A stretch of DNA of 64,000 nucleotides. Source: Mactra quadrangularis. Taxonomy: Eukaryota; Mollusca; Bivalvia; Venerida; Mactridae. Shown in pieces: positions 1-15,200 of the stretch (position 1 is its first letter; each line of letters starts with the position of its first letter). The stretch covers positions 17,443,592-17,507,591 of the forward strand of contig CM046295.1 in the NCBI GenBank assembly GCA_025267735.1. Direction: 5' to 3'. The notes under the pieces were generated by a model. The model saw nothing but the letters and a program-made list of their open reading frames with translations. It ran no database searches and was not told the DNA's origin. The position numbers and the translations under genes are program-made.

Positions 1-246
1 AAAACTAAACATATGGTGGTCCATTAAACTTTTAATCTTCACAAGATTAATGAAGACACCACATGATGTGTTAATAGCAGAGATATACATCATACAGTAA
101 ACTTCATTACAAAAAAAAGATAAGATCATAAATGGCAGAGACATATATGGTAAATGTAAAACTTTAACACAAATGTTACTAAATCAGGACTCTAATCCAC
201 AAAGCTATAGGCAGAATATCTTTGCTAAAATTAAAAGGTAACTCAC

Positions 247-291
247 ATAATTCAATTCTTCCTTTTCATTGTCAGCTACTAGTTTTGTGAT
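247..291 (-). CDS. Exon 6 of coiled-coil gene (tandem acceptor)
   Basis: Donor GTGAGT at 246-241. The acceptor region has two AGs four bases apart (TTTTCAG then CCAG). Only the inner one, giving a 45-nt exon, keeps the frame of exon 5 (ITKLVADNEKEELNY). The outer one would put a stop in frame. Confidence 0.5.
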
Positions 292-3200
292 CTGGCTGAA
301 AAACAATAAACAGAGAACATGTTACGTGTACTAATTCATTTTACAATCATTTATTTGATAATACAATGTACTTATTATCGTTGCCGAGGGGCAACGATAT
401 TAACAATTATCAAGATTTGAGCATTTTTGTGTCGACACCGGTTGCTGCAAGCCAATCAGAACAATGCATTTGAGGTCACGTGATGAAAAAATTGACGTCA
501 TACAGTCAAAATAGGGGTGTGTATGGAATCGTCCACGGCGTGTATTATACGGTTACCTGTTTGTAATACAAGAAAATATCATTATTAATGTATGAACTAT
601 TACCAGTTTCAAGAAAGTTGCAAAATAATACCAGAAAATATGCACAGCTAATTATAAAATGTGTTTTTCTTTTAAAAAAACTCCCATTTGTTGAAAAAAT
701 GCAAACCTATCTTCCCTTCTAACGGGCGAATCTATTTATACGGGAGAAGATTATCTGTATCCAATCAGCCGAGAGGCGTAACCGGTATTTACACTGAACA
801 CCAGTTTAACAATAGTTTAAGCTGATGTTTAGCGTACTTTTCAAATCAAGTACACAACAACAAAAATTCAGTCAAAATTCTCCAAGTAACAACGTGTAAT
901 AAGCAACATATGTCTGAACTTCTTAAGCAACCACTTTGGAATCCCACCAAGCATTTTCATACTGTTTTACTATTGCATCAATCAACTTTTGTATAACGCG
1001 ACCATCAACCAGTAATTAGTGACCCATAACAGCGACAATAGATGTGCAGTCAAAACGACCAATAAAAGGCCACCAACGATAAATAGTTGGAAACAGGATA
1101 ATTGTCATGCGAATTGACCGCGTTAACCAAATTCATTCTTTGAACTTATCAGATTAAAAAGAACTGCCATGGAACATGAATCTTTAAAGAGCAATAGACT
1201 GTTAAGTTGCGGCAGTTTTGACCAGCACAGTAGATTGTTAAACATTACATCCTTATTCTGAGTAAGCCAGATTTTTACATTTTCAAGACATTCAAACAAA
1301 TTATTGTCAATAAATTACCACTGACAGAATAAATTTCAGGCTTTCAAAATAAAAAAATAATAAATATGCCTTACTTTTGTTTCCATTTCAAAATGTTCTC
1401 GTAATTTTGACTTTTTTCATGCTGAAATATAAAACAACATTTTTCTTATTTTATGATAACAGAAATACTTAGGACTATCATGGGAAGTCAATATATTGAT
1501 GTATCAAGTATTCCAATTTTCAATTTGAAATATCAATACAATCAGGCATTTTACGAAGCTTAAGTCTATGTTTTTGTAACGTCCACATACATTTGATTTT
1601 TTCAAAAGGACACAATAAATAAAATCTGTTTAATCAATTAAGTTCCAGACTAATTAGTAAAATGTAGTGAATATGACAGGCAGGACATTACATTTTAACT
1701 TTGTTCGTCTCTAATGATGTGTCTTAGTATTATAGCCGATGGTATAATACAAATGCAATTCACGTGCAAGACGGGTCTTGGTTCTGAATGACTTATGTGC
1801 CGTCATTTCGTTTGTCAATTGGACACATGAACTGGAAAGATACAGGATTTTTTCTGATTCTGATTTTCATGTTTATAAAAGCGTTAAAATCAAGTTCATT
1901 TTAGTTTGATTTATAACTGAAACAGCGTACAGCATGAGGTCATGAAATAGTAAACCACCATATGTACAGGAGATCCATTTAACTCCTTGTCTTACAGTAT
2001 AATTTATCAATACACCACAAAAAGCCCATAAATTGTCTTTTAATATATTGATACAATGATAGTCCTAGAAATATTCACGCCATCCCAAGTGATTTTATAT
2101 GACCTGAATTTTTACAAAGCCGTTTACATTTTTCTTAAACATATCCATTCTTTTTGGTTGAGTTTAACGACGCATTAACATATTTCATTTCGGCAGTCAG
2201 CACGCCTACATGTACTCGCAGTACCTGAAAAGGCTATACCTCTGTAATAGCAGTTAACCAACTATTAGGAGCATACTTTCGTCAGTTTCTGATTACTGCC
2301 CTACATGATGTAGAATCACAGGTAGGAGAAGAATGGACCCACAAATAATGTCTTGACTACGTCCATGAAAATATGCCCTCCCGGAATCAAACCTACATCC
2401 CTTGATTAGTAAAATTGTGCGCTACGGACAGAACTAGCTAGCGGGGCTTATTATATCGACTCTAAATTATTGCAAGGTTATTTCCCTTTCATCTATCTTT
2501 ACAAACAGGTAACCCGGGTCGATAGCGCAGTTGGTAGCGCGCCGGGATTTGGATACTCGTGCCCGTGGGGGTGCGGGTTCGAATCCCACCCGGGGAGGTT
2601 ATACACTTTCATGAAAATTTGACAATAATGTCGATTTTCCTCCATTGATTAGATAATATGGAGAAGTTTCCGGCCTTGTGGAAGGGTAGGTGAGTACTGG
2701 TTATAGACAATGGTCCAGGAAAGCTAGGTTAGGTGCGCTGGACGCCGTGAAATGACCTAAATTGTGTTGATACGGCGTTAACTCCAATAAATAAAAAAAA
2801 AATATTACAAACAGGTGAGGGCGTCAACGTCAAGTAAGGACTCACCAGTACCAAAATAAGTGAAATAACACCTACTACTTTTCTTATACATACAAAGAAA
2901 GCAATCTTATGCATTGAATGAGTTATTTACAAAGTTATTGTGTATTGTTAGTTTTTTTTCTCAATTGTCAAAGCATGAATAATTACACGGTGAATGCATT
3001 TGTTTTTATATAGTCGTAATACTTCCATGAGTTTCCAAATTGTTTGTATTATCATTGAGAAAAGTTGCTTATGTCGTATGATATGTTTTAGTCAACATAA
3101 TTTAATAATTATTAGTCCACCAAACAAAAACAATGCATTCAGTTACCATGACATTATTCAAGCTTAGACAGTTGAGAAAGAAACGAACAACATAAATCTA

Positions 3201-6200
3201 TTGATTTGTAATAAATTCTCTTGTATAATACACTGTTGACAGGGTCATCTCCGAAATATAAAGCACGGTGGTCCATTAAAGTTTTAATTTAAACAAGAAG
3301 AATAATGAGGAAATCACATAAAGCCTGATTTCAAAGATCTGCATGTTACTCCCATCCCACAAGTTTTAGGCCGAATATCTTTTCTAAAAATAAAAGGTAA
3401 CTCACATCATCCTTCCTGAGCTTTTTGATCTGCTCTTCATATTCACATATGCGTTCTTTGTACTGTTGTATTTCACTGAAAAACAATAAACAGAGAACAT
3501 GTTACGTGTACTAATTCATTACGCCATCATTTATTTGATAATACTTAGATTTACACTGAACACCAGTTTAACAATAGTTTAAGCTGATGTTTAGTCTACT
3601 CGTCATATCACATTACACAATAACTAAAATACAGTCAAAATTGCCAAGCGACCACTAGTTATAAGCAACATATGTCTTTACTTCTTAAGCAACCACTTTG
3701 GAATCCCACCAAGCGTTTTCATACTGTTTTACTATTGCATCAATCAACTTTCGTATAACGCGACCATCAACCAGTTATTAGCGACCCATACAGCGACAAT
3801 AGTAGTGCAGTCAGAGACGACCAGTAATAAGCAACTGGCGACCATTGTTGAAAAGAGGATAATTGCTATGCAAACTGACCGCTTTAACCCATTTCATTCT
3901 ACGACCTTATTAACGACGGATTAAGTTCTCCCAAAACGTTAAGCTTTATCTGTAACTAATAAGATTTTTTCATTTTTACACAAGTTGTCTTTTTCATAGC
4001 ATACCATCTAAATTATTTCTAATTAATTGTTGCTATGCGTTTTTTAAACAATCTGTTAAGACCCTACGATAAAATCACAAAGGGAAATATTCCATAATTA
4101 AAACAGGTGGAGTAGCTGTTACTGTCTTACTATTTCAACAGATGCTATGTAATCATTGTCTGTAATTTCGTAAATGTCTAATCACAAATGGCAGAGTTAT
4201 CCAACAATTATAAAATTCAACGCAAAATTACAAAGGGAAATAATCCATAATTAAGGCAGGTAGAGTTGCATTTGGAACATCCTCGGCCATTCGCTACGAA
4301 TAACCTCGGACATATTTAGGCGCCATTTTGAAACTATGTAAACAAATTCACGATCGTTTAGACGATGACTGAAGTACCGTTTTTAATCCGTAAATTTAAA
4401 ATTATACAGTTCAATGATACCGATGAACACTATTTGCTTCAATTTAAAACAAATAAAGATGTTTAGACAAAGATCTGTGTGTAAACTACAAGAACTATTT
4501 TGCGTAACCGTTACGTGCTTCGCCTCGCTTTGCCTCGAGTAGGTAGTAAAATCTCCAAAATCCAGTGAAGGCCCCCCCCCCACGAATCCTCCCGAGATTA
4601 TTAATTCATGAAAGGTCGAGGGTGTTCCGAATGGTAGAGTTGTAGTAACTATTTAATTTTTTCAACAAATGGTACATGTACATGTAATCATTGTATGAAA
4701 TTTCCTAAACACCTAACCACAAATGGCAGAGATATTCAAAACTTGAATGCAAAAATTACAAGGGAAATAATCCATAACTTAGGCAGGCAGAGTTGTACAA
4801 AGATACTGTCTAAATGTGTTCATCTCATGGAATGTTATCATTTTTTCTGCCTTTAAGATACAAAGACCGACTCAATTTCACAATAAAAAAACGTTCTTAC
4901 AAATGAACATCTAAGTGTGTAGTTCGAGTTCAGATTAATTTTGTTGCACTATAAACACAATAAACCAGGAAAGGGTGCCGCTTAAACCAGAGAAAGTAGA
5001 TGTGTTCATATTCTTTTATAAGAATGCTGATTAAAAAATTACGTAGATATGTGTAGTACTACACATGTATTAGGGATTTTAATCTAAAAATTTAAACAGT
5101 TGTATTTTGTACTATATATGCTCAACGAAACTTCTAAGTACACCGATTTCAATGTTGTAATTTTCATTTTTTAACATTTATGTCCGATCGTTAATGGAAA
5201 TGTGTACAGGGCTATACTGCCGTCTGCTTGCATGGTTTTCATACTTCTTAATTGATGCAAAATTGGCTTTGTCGTGCATTCGCATAAAAGCGGAGATTTG
5301 CACCTGCTTATCGTGCAAAAATTGCACGTTGTCAGTTTTAATGAAAATCATTAGTGTGTTAATAAGCTCGACGAAAAATCAAGAAATTTCTCGAATGTCA
5401 CTCCAAGAACGAGAAGTTACCATATTCTTTTGTCAGACGGTGCGTCACCTGCAGACTTCTAATTGCTAAATTTTGCGTTCAATCAAAACAATAAGAAAAT
5501 TTTCCCATATCAATGCATGCACGACAAAAAACGATTTGTATTGATAAGGTAGCATGAAAACCATGAAAGCAAAGGTCAGTATGGTCCAAAACATATCTCC
5601 ATCATCGAACAGACTTAATGTTGAAAATAAGACTTCACACAATACTGAAATCGGAGTACTTAGAAGTTTCGTGAAGTCTAGTTCTCTCGTATATAGGTGT
5701 TGAAAATATTAAAATACAGTATCGATTCATTAGTACCGAGTCTTTTCGTCTCGGATGGTATCCATCCCTACTAATGCCTATTAGTGAGTGAAAGACTAAT
5801 AACCAAGATACATATCTTTAAAGCATAGTTTTCATTCATTAGGCCATGCAAAATCGGACTTCTGTTAAGCGTCAACCAAAATTTGACAAACCTAAGTACC
5901 TTTTCACAGAAACAAACAAAACCAAAAACGAAAACAATGCATTTTATATATTTTTAAAAGGAATAACATTCTCATACTATGAAACAATGGTCTGAATTCA
6001 ATTTAAAATGACTAGTGTTTAATTCACGTAAAAGATATTATATTGTATTAATGACGCGGTCATGGAAAATTGCTTACGATGAATATCGTCGTTGCCAAAC
6101 AATTTTCCCTGAATTCAATTGTCGTATTGAATCCCAGAACATCGGAATCATTAAATAAAATTCTGCCAACAATTGTGTGTCTTATTATAATTGAGGACTC

Positions 6201-9200
6201 TTAAACCTACGCACACGCGGACACTTAACAAAATTCCGATATGGCATGGCCTTACACTATGTTGCTCATTCAACTTATTAGGTAAGGGTCATACAATGAG
6301 CAATCATTACAAAACAATCAAACGAACATTTTGATACAGGTCATTTAGTTACCTCTCTTTTATATAAAAATGAACATTAAACATTCAGAATAAATGTAAT
6401 ATAATTGTGCAATGCTAGTCTTCACCTTAATCTATTTGTCTTAAGCCTGGGCAGAGGTAAAAATGAAAATTTCAGCTAATCAAAATTTTCATCACGCCAT
6501 CATCTAAGGCAAGTAGATAGTTTGGCACATTTCTTCAGTGTTTTTTCTTTCATAATAATTCCTTACCCCAGGCACGTAGGAAGCATTTTCAGATTGGGGG
6601 GGGGGGGCTAGTTTTTTTCATATTCATTTTAAGGAAAATAAAACAGTACTTAATGTTTAAGTTTAATTTTACACTGCATTAGAGCATCTTGTCCATTAAG
6701 AGGTGTTTGTAATATTGATTTTGCCAAAAAACCACAAACATATCAATCAATTGAGTGTGACAAATTAGATAAAGATCCACAATTACTGTAACTGTTGTAA
6801 ATATTGGGAGTTAAGCCCCCCCTACCCCCCTAGCCCCCCCATGTTCCTACGAGCCTGTATCCCTACTAAAATCTCCTTGATATCATTCAGTTTTTCTAAC
6901 TGGAGTGTACCTCTGAATGTTTACTCCAACCCAAACAATTTAATTGCAATAAAATGTAAACAAATGAATTACATACAAATATTATATTAAGTAAGACCCA
7001 TGCATCTATTCAATACATTGCAAAAAGGACTTTGCTATTTAACACGAGTTGTAGCAAAGTTTTAAGATGAAGACTGCAAGGAACAATACTGTCATGTGTA
7101 AATCATACTCACGCATCCTGCCTTGTAATAGTCTCCTGTCAAAAAGAATAAAAAAACATAATTGAAAATATCAAAATGTTAACCAAGTATAGCAAGTGAA
7201 AATTCACCAGAGATTTTTTTACGTCGCATCAAACACATATATAGCTCATATACACGACCGCCAGCACTTCTTACTATAGGTTTCCTGGACACTTTTTCTA
7301 TCACCGGTATTCACTTACCCGACCAAAAGGCCGACAACTCATGTACAGGGTGTAACCTGCCGCGACCGGGATTCGAACCCGGACCTCCGGATTCGAAGTC
7401 AGACATGCTAATCACTACGCCAGGGCCGCGGCTAAGAAAAAGTTGAATTCATGTTTATTCATTTCAAAGACAAACAAACATCATTCTGTTTATTTAAATC
7501 CAGGAAATATTGATTTTAAAACCTCTGTAGTCATTGAGCAATGATACAGTCAATAAAAAGTGATAGCAATATTAATATGTAACAATCTCAAAAAGTTAGG
7601 CTTGGTTTTCTTCTTATTATTTTTGACATGAATCTCAGTAACTAAACTATTTTTAGAAATACTTAAGAATTAATGTTTATTCAGTTATTCGCATGATTCA
7701 TACTAAATTTTTTCAGGCTGGGCAAACTTTTGTGGAGCTTGGTCATGAAATTGTTTCTACAGTTATTCTTCCTCCTACCCATGACTTTGATTATGTAGGG
7801 CAGTTGTCAGTCACTTACAAAAAGTAAGCGTTTACACGTAACGCACGCTAATGACGGACATGGAAAAATTGCGAGTTTTAATACCTTTACTTACATAATG
7901 ATGGAAAAGTTATTTGACAAACCGATTATGTTTAGTACCATAGGAATAAGTAAAGCGAAGGCTTTCTGGTGCTGTGATTTTAATTCACATTTGAAGACAT
8001 ACATTCTTTAAATACATAAAAAAATTGGAAAGAAATTGTGAAAAAAAACGACGTGTAACTATGTAACACCAATCACCGCAACCGTCCAATAAAATAAATG
8101 AACTAATCTTGCATTCATCTAAATTTTGTGCTTAAAGCTTTATAACGTGCCATGCATGTCGTCCCGTCCGGCACTGACCGGACACGATTGGAAGAAAGAT
8201 CATAAATGAAATAAACATTAATAATTTGTAACCGTGCGTAACAATTCATGAAAACACGTCGAGAAATGTCAAAACTCAAAATTGCAAGCATTATTTTCTC
8301 GTTTTCCTCCATTCAATTTTGATAAAAAAGTTTTACGAATTATCATTTTATTCTAACGTCTAGAATTGAAATATAATCACTAAATATTAATATCCACAAA
8401 AGTTACTTATTTATAAGCGTGTCGAGGTATTTTTTTCAAAATTAACAAAATTTCAAAGTTCAAACGTGAATTCTGAAACAATGACGATAAATCACGAAAT
8501 TTTTAAAGTATTTTAGAAATATCATTTTAGTTAAAAGGGCAATATCAAAAACTTATGTAAAATCTTTTAAAGGTGCGAATTTTGTGAACGTGTTGAGGAA
8601 AAGTTTGGATGTCATAGAAATAACGTCACGCGTTTAATATCATCAGCGAGTTCAGTTACCTTGCACGTTCCAAAACGTTCCATAACGGAAGTGTCGGAAC
8701 AACTCGACCCATAGACAACTCAACTCGAAACAACTCAATCCCCTACTAACGGATTGAGTTGTCCCAACTTTGAGTTGAGTTATGCACGGGTTGAGTTGTC
8801 TTCCGGTTGAGTTCTCCTGTACCCGTAACGTTAGCTAACAGTAAAGTTACTGAACACAGAGTATATGTGTATATCACAGACAAACTAAATTTTGATGCTG
8901 CATAATAATGTTAAAATGAAAGTTGAAGAAATAAGAGCAGCATCGCAAAAGGCACAGTACGATAGTTATAAAAAGTACGATAGCCGAAAAGGGTCCTAAC
9001 CTCTGCAAATTACCTTGAACGGAAGAAAAATGAGTTCTTGAAGAAATGTCGACATGTAAAAAACATGAGAAAACAGAGAATGTGATGTAGTGAATGTACT
9101 GCATAATTCACGTACTGATTAAATTCATTATGATATAAATTCATTAAAAATTTTATGTGATGAATGAATGTAAATGTAGAAGATGAAAAATGTATGTACC

Positions 9201-12200
9201 GAATTCGTCAAAATACTTAAGTGACTGTTTCTTTGTGTAGTATATTGAATGAATTATTATCGTATGAACTTGATATTCTTTATTGTAAATAATACCTCAA
9301 CAATACGCGAACTAAACGTGATGATTTAAAGAACGAATAAACTTCATTATGTGATTGTCAGTTCGTTAATAAAGCTTGGCAATGGAAAGTTATGAACGTT
9401 AATAAAACGCAAATATAAAAAAATATTTTTTTTTATATTTACAAATTGTGACGTTACGTTATGTCTGTCATTATCATGCGTTACGTCATAGTATAGTTGG
9501 TTAACAGCTTAATCTAGAGATTTAGCCTTTAATGGAGGAGTAATTAAGTTGACTGACCGCCATTATATGACCTAAACAATGTGTTGCTATGGCGTTAAAA
9601 CCGACAGAAACAAAACAAATAAAAATTTATATTAAAATTTGGGTGTATTTCCAATCTCTGTCAACAGTTATCCTACAGGCGGCTGCCATAGGATCTCCTG
9701 ACAATTCTGTCTTTAATGAGAGATTTTAGTCCGTTATTTCCCCTTGTATACTCTTAGAAATAGGTAGGTTTAATTAGTTGGATTACTCGGATTTACCCTT
9801 ACTTTTCCATGTTAATTTGCCAAATTTAATCTTACATAACTTTTTGTAAATCATTTAATTTGTTTGAAATTCAAGCTTATCATTCTTTAGTTAAAGAACT
9901 ATCTAAATTCCATCACTTCTATAAGTATCTTCATTAACAAGAAATATGTTAGATGAACTATTTTGTTACCCTTACGTAGGAATTCAGTGATAAAATCTGA
10001 GGATTCCAAATGTGAGGACCTACTAACCAATTGGATTGCTTCAGATTTTATCAGGGAAAGATAACTGATTTAAGTCCCTAATTGCCTAGAGCTTTAAAAC
10101 CAAGAGTTTTGTTTGCCTCAATCATGTTCAGCTGTATGAGATGACTAAATTGACTGGCAAAAAATCAGTAAAAAAATATCAAATAAATACCAAGACAGAA
10201 TTGTATGACACAAGATCATTGAAAAGGGGAACATTTTGAAAAGAACAGCTATCAAATAATACAAAACTGATATAACTAAAAAATTTAAAAAAATAAATTC
10301 ATTTTCATTTGACTGGATTCTAATTTGGGTGTAACAATACGGTAAAACCCGTATTGCGATATATTGCAATACACGAAACCCTTATTGCAATATATTGCAA
10401 TACAAATTGTTTTCACGCAAAAATGCATAGAATGTATTAATGCACTTGCATTGTCTTAATTTGATCAACATTACACATATATAGATATTTGTATTATCAA
10501 ATAATCTACAATGATTTAGTATTATTCAAATGTTTGAATGGAATTTCAAAGATAATTATTATCTTTTTTTACGAAAAAAAGTTTCCAACACAAATTCAAC
10601 ATTTATTCAAACATTTAAATTTCAGTCTCTGGTAAAAAACAATCAGTACGGCACATAACTACAAAAACCGGTTCAGAGAAAATCGAACCGGTTAAAAACC
10701 GTCTGAATTCGTATTGCAATATTAACCGGTATATCGGTTAACCGTTACACCCCTAGATCCTAACCCATGTCATAATAATACTGGACATCTGCATTGGACA
10801 TTGTAACATTGAGTTTCACCAAGATTCTAATCCTATTACTGCAGAGTTGTACTCTGTATTATATTGTTGACTAGCGGTACCTAGCTGAACCATGAATAAA
10901 AGCCATTTTCAGACTGTGTAATACTAATAAATTTTCTCAGATCCATTTTACTTAACTACAAATAGTAAGTATACAATATCTAATGAGGGACTTTAGTCAG
11001 TTATCTCTCCCTGATAAAAGCTGAAGTAGTCCAATTCGTAAGTAGGTCCTAACAGTTGGAATCCTCAGATTTTAGCATTGAATTTCTATGTAAGGATAAC
11101 AAAATATTTCAGTTAATGTCTTCTTTTTTAATTAAGATATTAACAGAAGTGATGAAATTTTAATAATTAGTTATTTACCCTTAAAATACTTTCCTTGAAT
11201 TTCAAACAAATTAAATGATTTACAAAAAAGTTATTAAAGATTAATTTTGGCAAATTGAAATTAAAAAGTAAGGATAAAATCCGAGTAATCCAACTAAAAG
11301 GACCTACCTATTTGAAGAGTATACAAGGGGAAATAACTGACTAAAGTCCTTTATTGATCACCTCGGCAAAATATAACACAGTTTGACAAAAACACGCTTA
11401 GGAAAGGCTGACTGCCTAGTCACTATAAATATCTAACACATGATTAAAAGCAATTGTCTTACAAATGCAGCAATAAGGGACTTAAGTCAGTTATTTCCCA
11501 TTGAATACTCTTCAAATAAAAAATTTCAATCACTAGGATTACTCGAATTTTACTCTTACTTTTAAATAACAATTTGCCACAGAGATTTTTAACGGAAAAT
11601 AGGCAAACAATCTCTATAAACTATGGTGACTGATTTATGCCATGTCGCATTGTTGCCTCGCAGGACAAAGATACGACAAAGATTCATCTGTCGCATGATT
11701 GTATTTATACAACAGATCTACTCTCGTATCTTTGTCCTTCGAGGCACCACACGAAAAAACAATCATACGACAAATGTCTGTTTGTCGTATCATCGTCACG
11801 CTGGTTGTTAGACGAAAACACAAAGATACGACAAAATAAAAGCAATAACACGACACAAAAGAGTGTCGTATCTGTTTAAAAGTTTTGTCGTAAAAGTACA
11901 GTGTGCAACACTGTACTATCACAAGCAAAACACGACAAATGATTAAAATGTCGTATGATTGTTTTTTTGCATGACGCCTCGCGGGACGATGATACGACAA
12001 AAATACCACTTTGTCGTACTTTCGTGTTTTCTTGTGGCGCCCCGCAGGACAACAATGCGACATGGCATAAATCAGCCACCATTATAAACAGATATCCTGT
12101 GGAGGGTAGACTTACAACATATCTAAGATCTCAATGAAGGGTCACGTCTAGATGACCATTATGTCGACCTATGACCAATGCGTAGCTTCAATCAAGATGA

Positions 12201-15200
12201 AACACTTAATAACATAATGATTTCGTAATTACTATTTAAAAATTAAGGTTTGCGAACTAATTTGATAGCAGTATTATCAACAATTTTCGATTGGACGACT
12301 CATATCAAATTGCATGACGTAGATAAAGTAAACAAGTTGCTAATCATTACAATTTTTTCATGAATATTATGATGAGAAAAGATCACCTGAACGTTATCCT
12401 CAATTGATAACGGCCGAATCTAAATTAGAGAGTTGGCGAGCAGACATTTTTAGACCAGGTTTTAGTCAGATTGATAGGCAAATAGCTTATTATCATCATG
12501 AAAGATTCCTTTAGTCTGTTACACAGACTGTGGCACTTTTTAACTGTTTGACTGAATTCAAATTCCTTATGTGTATAAAGCTGTAACTGTGAATTGGCCA
12601 AATTAAAGATAATTAGAATTGTTTCAGTTTATTTCGAAAGTCCTAAAACAAGAAAAACATAACTTAATTGAGTTTCTACACTGACATTTACTGTTATAAC
12701 AAAATGATTTCAAATGCGTTTGAGATGGTGTACTAATGAGTCATTTTAATGTGAATCCACAAGGATCATTAGAATAAAGCACCAAACTAGAATTATCGTT
12801 AAATGTGAGAAGATACCCCTAATATACAATGTATATGCTTTTTAAAAAATGGGTGCTTGGAAAATAAATGAACAAGATTTTTCATCGAAGGGCCTCAACT
12901 CTGCAAAATCCAATGGACCCTAACCAAAATGAGAAATGAACATGTTTGACCTCTATCTGGTATTGTTCGGTTTTTTTCTCAACTGTCAAAACCTGAATAA
13001 TTTCACGGTGCAGGCGTTTGTTAAAATCATTGATGTAATAAATCCATGAGTTTCCGAAAGTGTGTATTATGATTGAGTAAAGCTGTTATGCCGTATAATA
13101 TGTTTAAGTCAAGATAATTTTTAAAACAATTAGGCCGCCAGTACAAAAACAATGCATTCAGTCACCGTGTAATTATTCAAGCTTTGACAGTTGAGAAAAA
13201 CGGACAATATACCGGGTATGTATGAAACCCGGTTGGATAGCGCAGTTGGTAGCGCACCAAGATTTGAAATCTCGTGCCCTTTCATGAAAATTTGACAGTA
13301 ATGTCGATTTCCCTCCATTGATAAGATAATATGGAGAAGTTTCCGGCCTTGTGGAAGGGTAGGCGAGTACTGGTTATAGACAAGGGTCCAGGATAGCTAG
13401 GTTAGGTGTGCTGGATGCCGTGAAATGACCTAAATTGTGTTGATATGGCAATAAATAAATACAACATGTAAAATAAATAAGGTATGTATGAAGTTTAAAT
13501 TAAAAAAAAGTCTGTAAAATAGTTGCCAAGAAACAGAGCAAACTTGGAAAAAGCTGTAGGCCAATCAACAAGCTGAATTGTTATTTTTTAGGGTAAAACT
13601 TAACAATTCCATACTTATAGTTTAGTAAAGTTATAGTATAGGTGATCAGTTGGACTTTAGTCAGTTATCTTTCCCTGATAAAATCTGAAGCAATCCAATT
13701 GGTAAGTAGGTCCTTACAGTTGGAAACCTCGGATTTTATCATTGAATTCCTATGTAAGAATAACAAAATATTTTATCGAATATCTTGCTTGTTAATGAAG
13801 ATATTTACAGAAGTGATCAAACTTAGATAGTTCTTAACCCTAAATATATTTAAATTGAATTTCAAGCAAATTAACTGATTTACGAAAAAGTTATTTAAGA
13901 TCAATTTTGGCAAATTTACAATGAAAAGTAATGGTAAAATCTGAGTAATCCAACTTATAGGACCTACCCATTTGAAGAGTATGCAAGGGGAAATAACTGA
14001 CTAGAGTCCCTTATTGTGCAAGCTACCAAAATTTTAAAAAGTCTAGAAAACTAAAATATTATACATACCTCCAGAGACTTAATATACTTTCTCCTCTGCA
14101 AATATAAAGAAAACATATATATTAAAACTCGAATATCAGAATACTAGCAATATAGGAATTTAAAGAGCAATATATTAAATAACCAAATGGCTTACGTACA
14201 AGTTGTAACTATGTCTTCTTAAAAGTTTGATCGCAATGTTTATTAAATTTAAATAAAAATAAATATGATTTATGCTAAAGTCACATAAATATAAAAATAT
14301 AACTTACTTTAAAATTACTAGAACTGGCGGCACCTGCAATAGAAAAAGTACATGTACATGTAAGGGACAATAAAAATAAATCACACAAAATAATCACAGA
14401 TAAAAAAAATTAATTCAAAACACCAAAGAGCACTGATTCATGTAAAACGTCATGCACTTGTAAAATCAATGTAATAAAATCATGTGCAGAAAATTTATCA
14501 AGGCAACAAATAATTAAGTAATTTAGAAAAAATATATTACTTATTGGCCACTCATTAAAGCAATATACTTTTGTTAATTAAAACATACCAACTTATATTC
14601 TTGTACAAGATATTATAATAAGTTTATAAGCAGACATGTTCTCATTATCCTTCCTAGTATAGATGGAGTCAGTGTTTGTGTCAGTGTTTTAGACAGTTCC
14701 CAAAATATATTTTTTTAAGTGAGCATTCAATAAATAAACGTAATTATTGTTTGTGTACCGATAAAAATCCATGGTCCGAACTAGGATTCGAACCCAGGAC
14801 CTCTCGAGTCGTAAGCAGACACTCTACCACGTCGCCATAAAAGCTAGCTTGAAGGCAAGGTAGTACAAGTGCCGTATTATACCACTGTTACAAAGGTACT
14901 ACCCGGCGTTCAGTTATCGCGAACGTTACAAAACGTTCCGTAACGATACATTCGGAACTCCTGAAATTGGTCATTCACTGCGATTAATCTCAGACATATT
15001 TAGACGCTATTTTGAAACTACTTGAGTTAACTTATGATAGTTTAGGCATTGGGTGATGTTTCGTTTTAGTCCGTAAAATTTGAAACATCACTTTTTGCCT
15101 TAACGGTCTCATACAGGGATGGGGTCAATTACTTGCAAAGTAATAAATTATAATTACCATTATTTTCAACCTCAGTAATTATTATTAATTGTTAATTACC

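Larger units (their letters stand above)
1..1140. repeat. Local tandem duplication, copy 1 (partner at about 3250-3905)
   Basis: Sequence around exon 6 matches sequence around exon 5. Shared are the GGTGGTCCATTAAA start, the intron sequence on the acceptor side of the exon (a run of more than 30 near-identical bases), and the following stretch from TTTACACTGAACACC to about 1140. Copy 1 is longer because an unrelated segment (about 366-788) sits inside it. About 1140-2140 holds nothing else I can name. Confidence 0.7.

Noticed and set aside
7357..7432. tRNA-Arg(TCG) gene on the minus strand
   Set aside because: Good T-arm and acceptor, but an anticodon-stem mismatch and a SINE body directly downstream make a SINE head more likely.
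11635..12137. Several overlapping frames on both strands, up to 142 codons
   Set aside because: They mirror each other because the foldback element is palindromic; no splice sites or domain.
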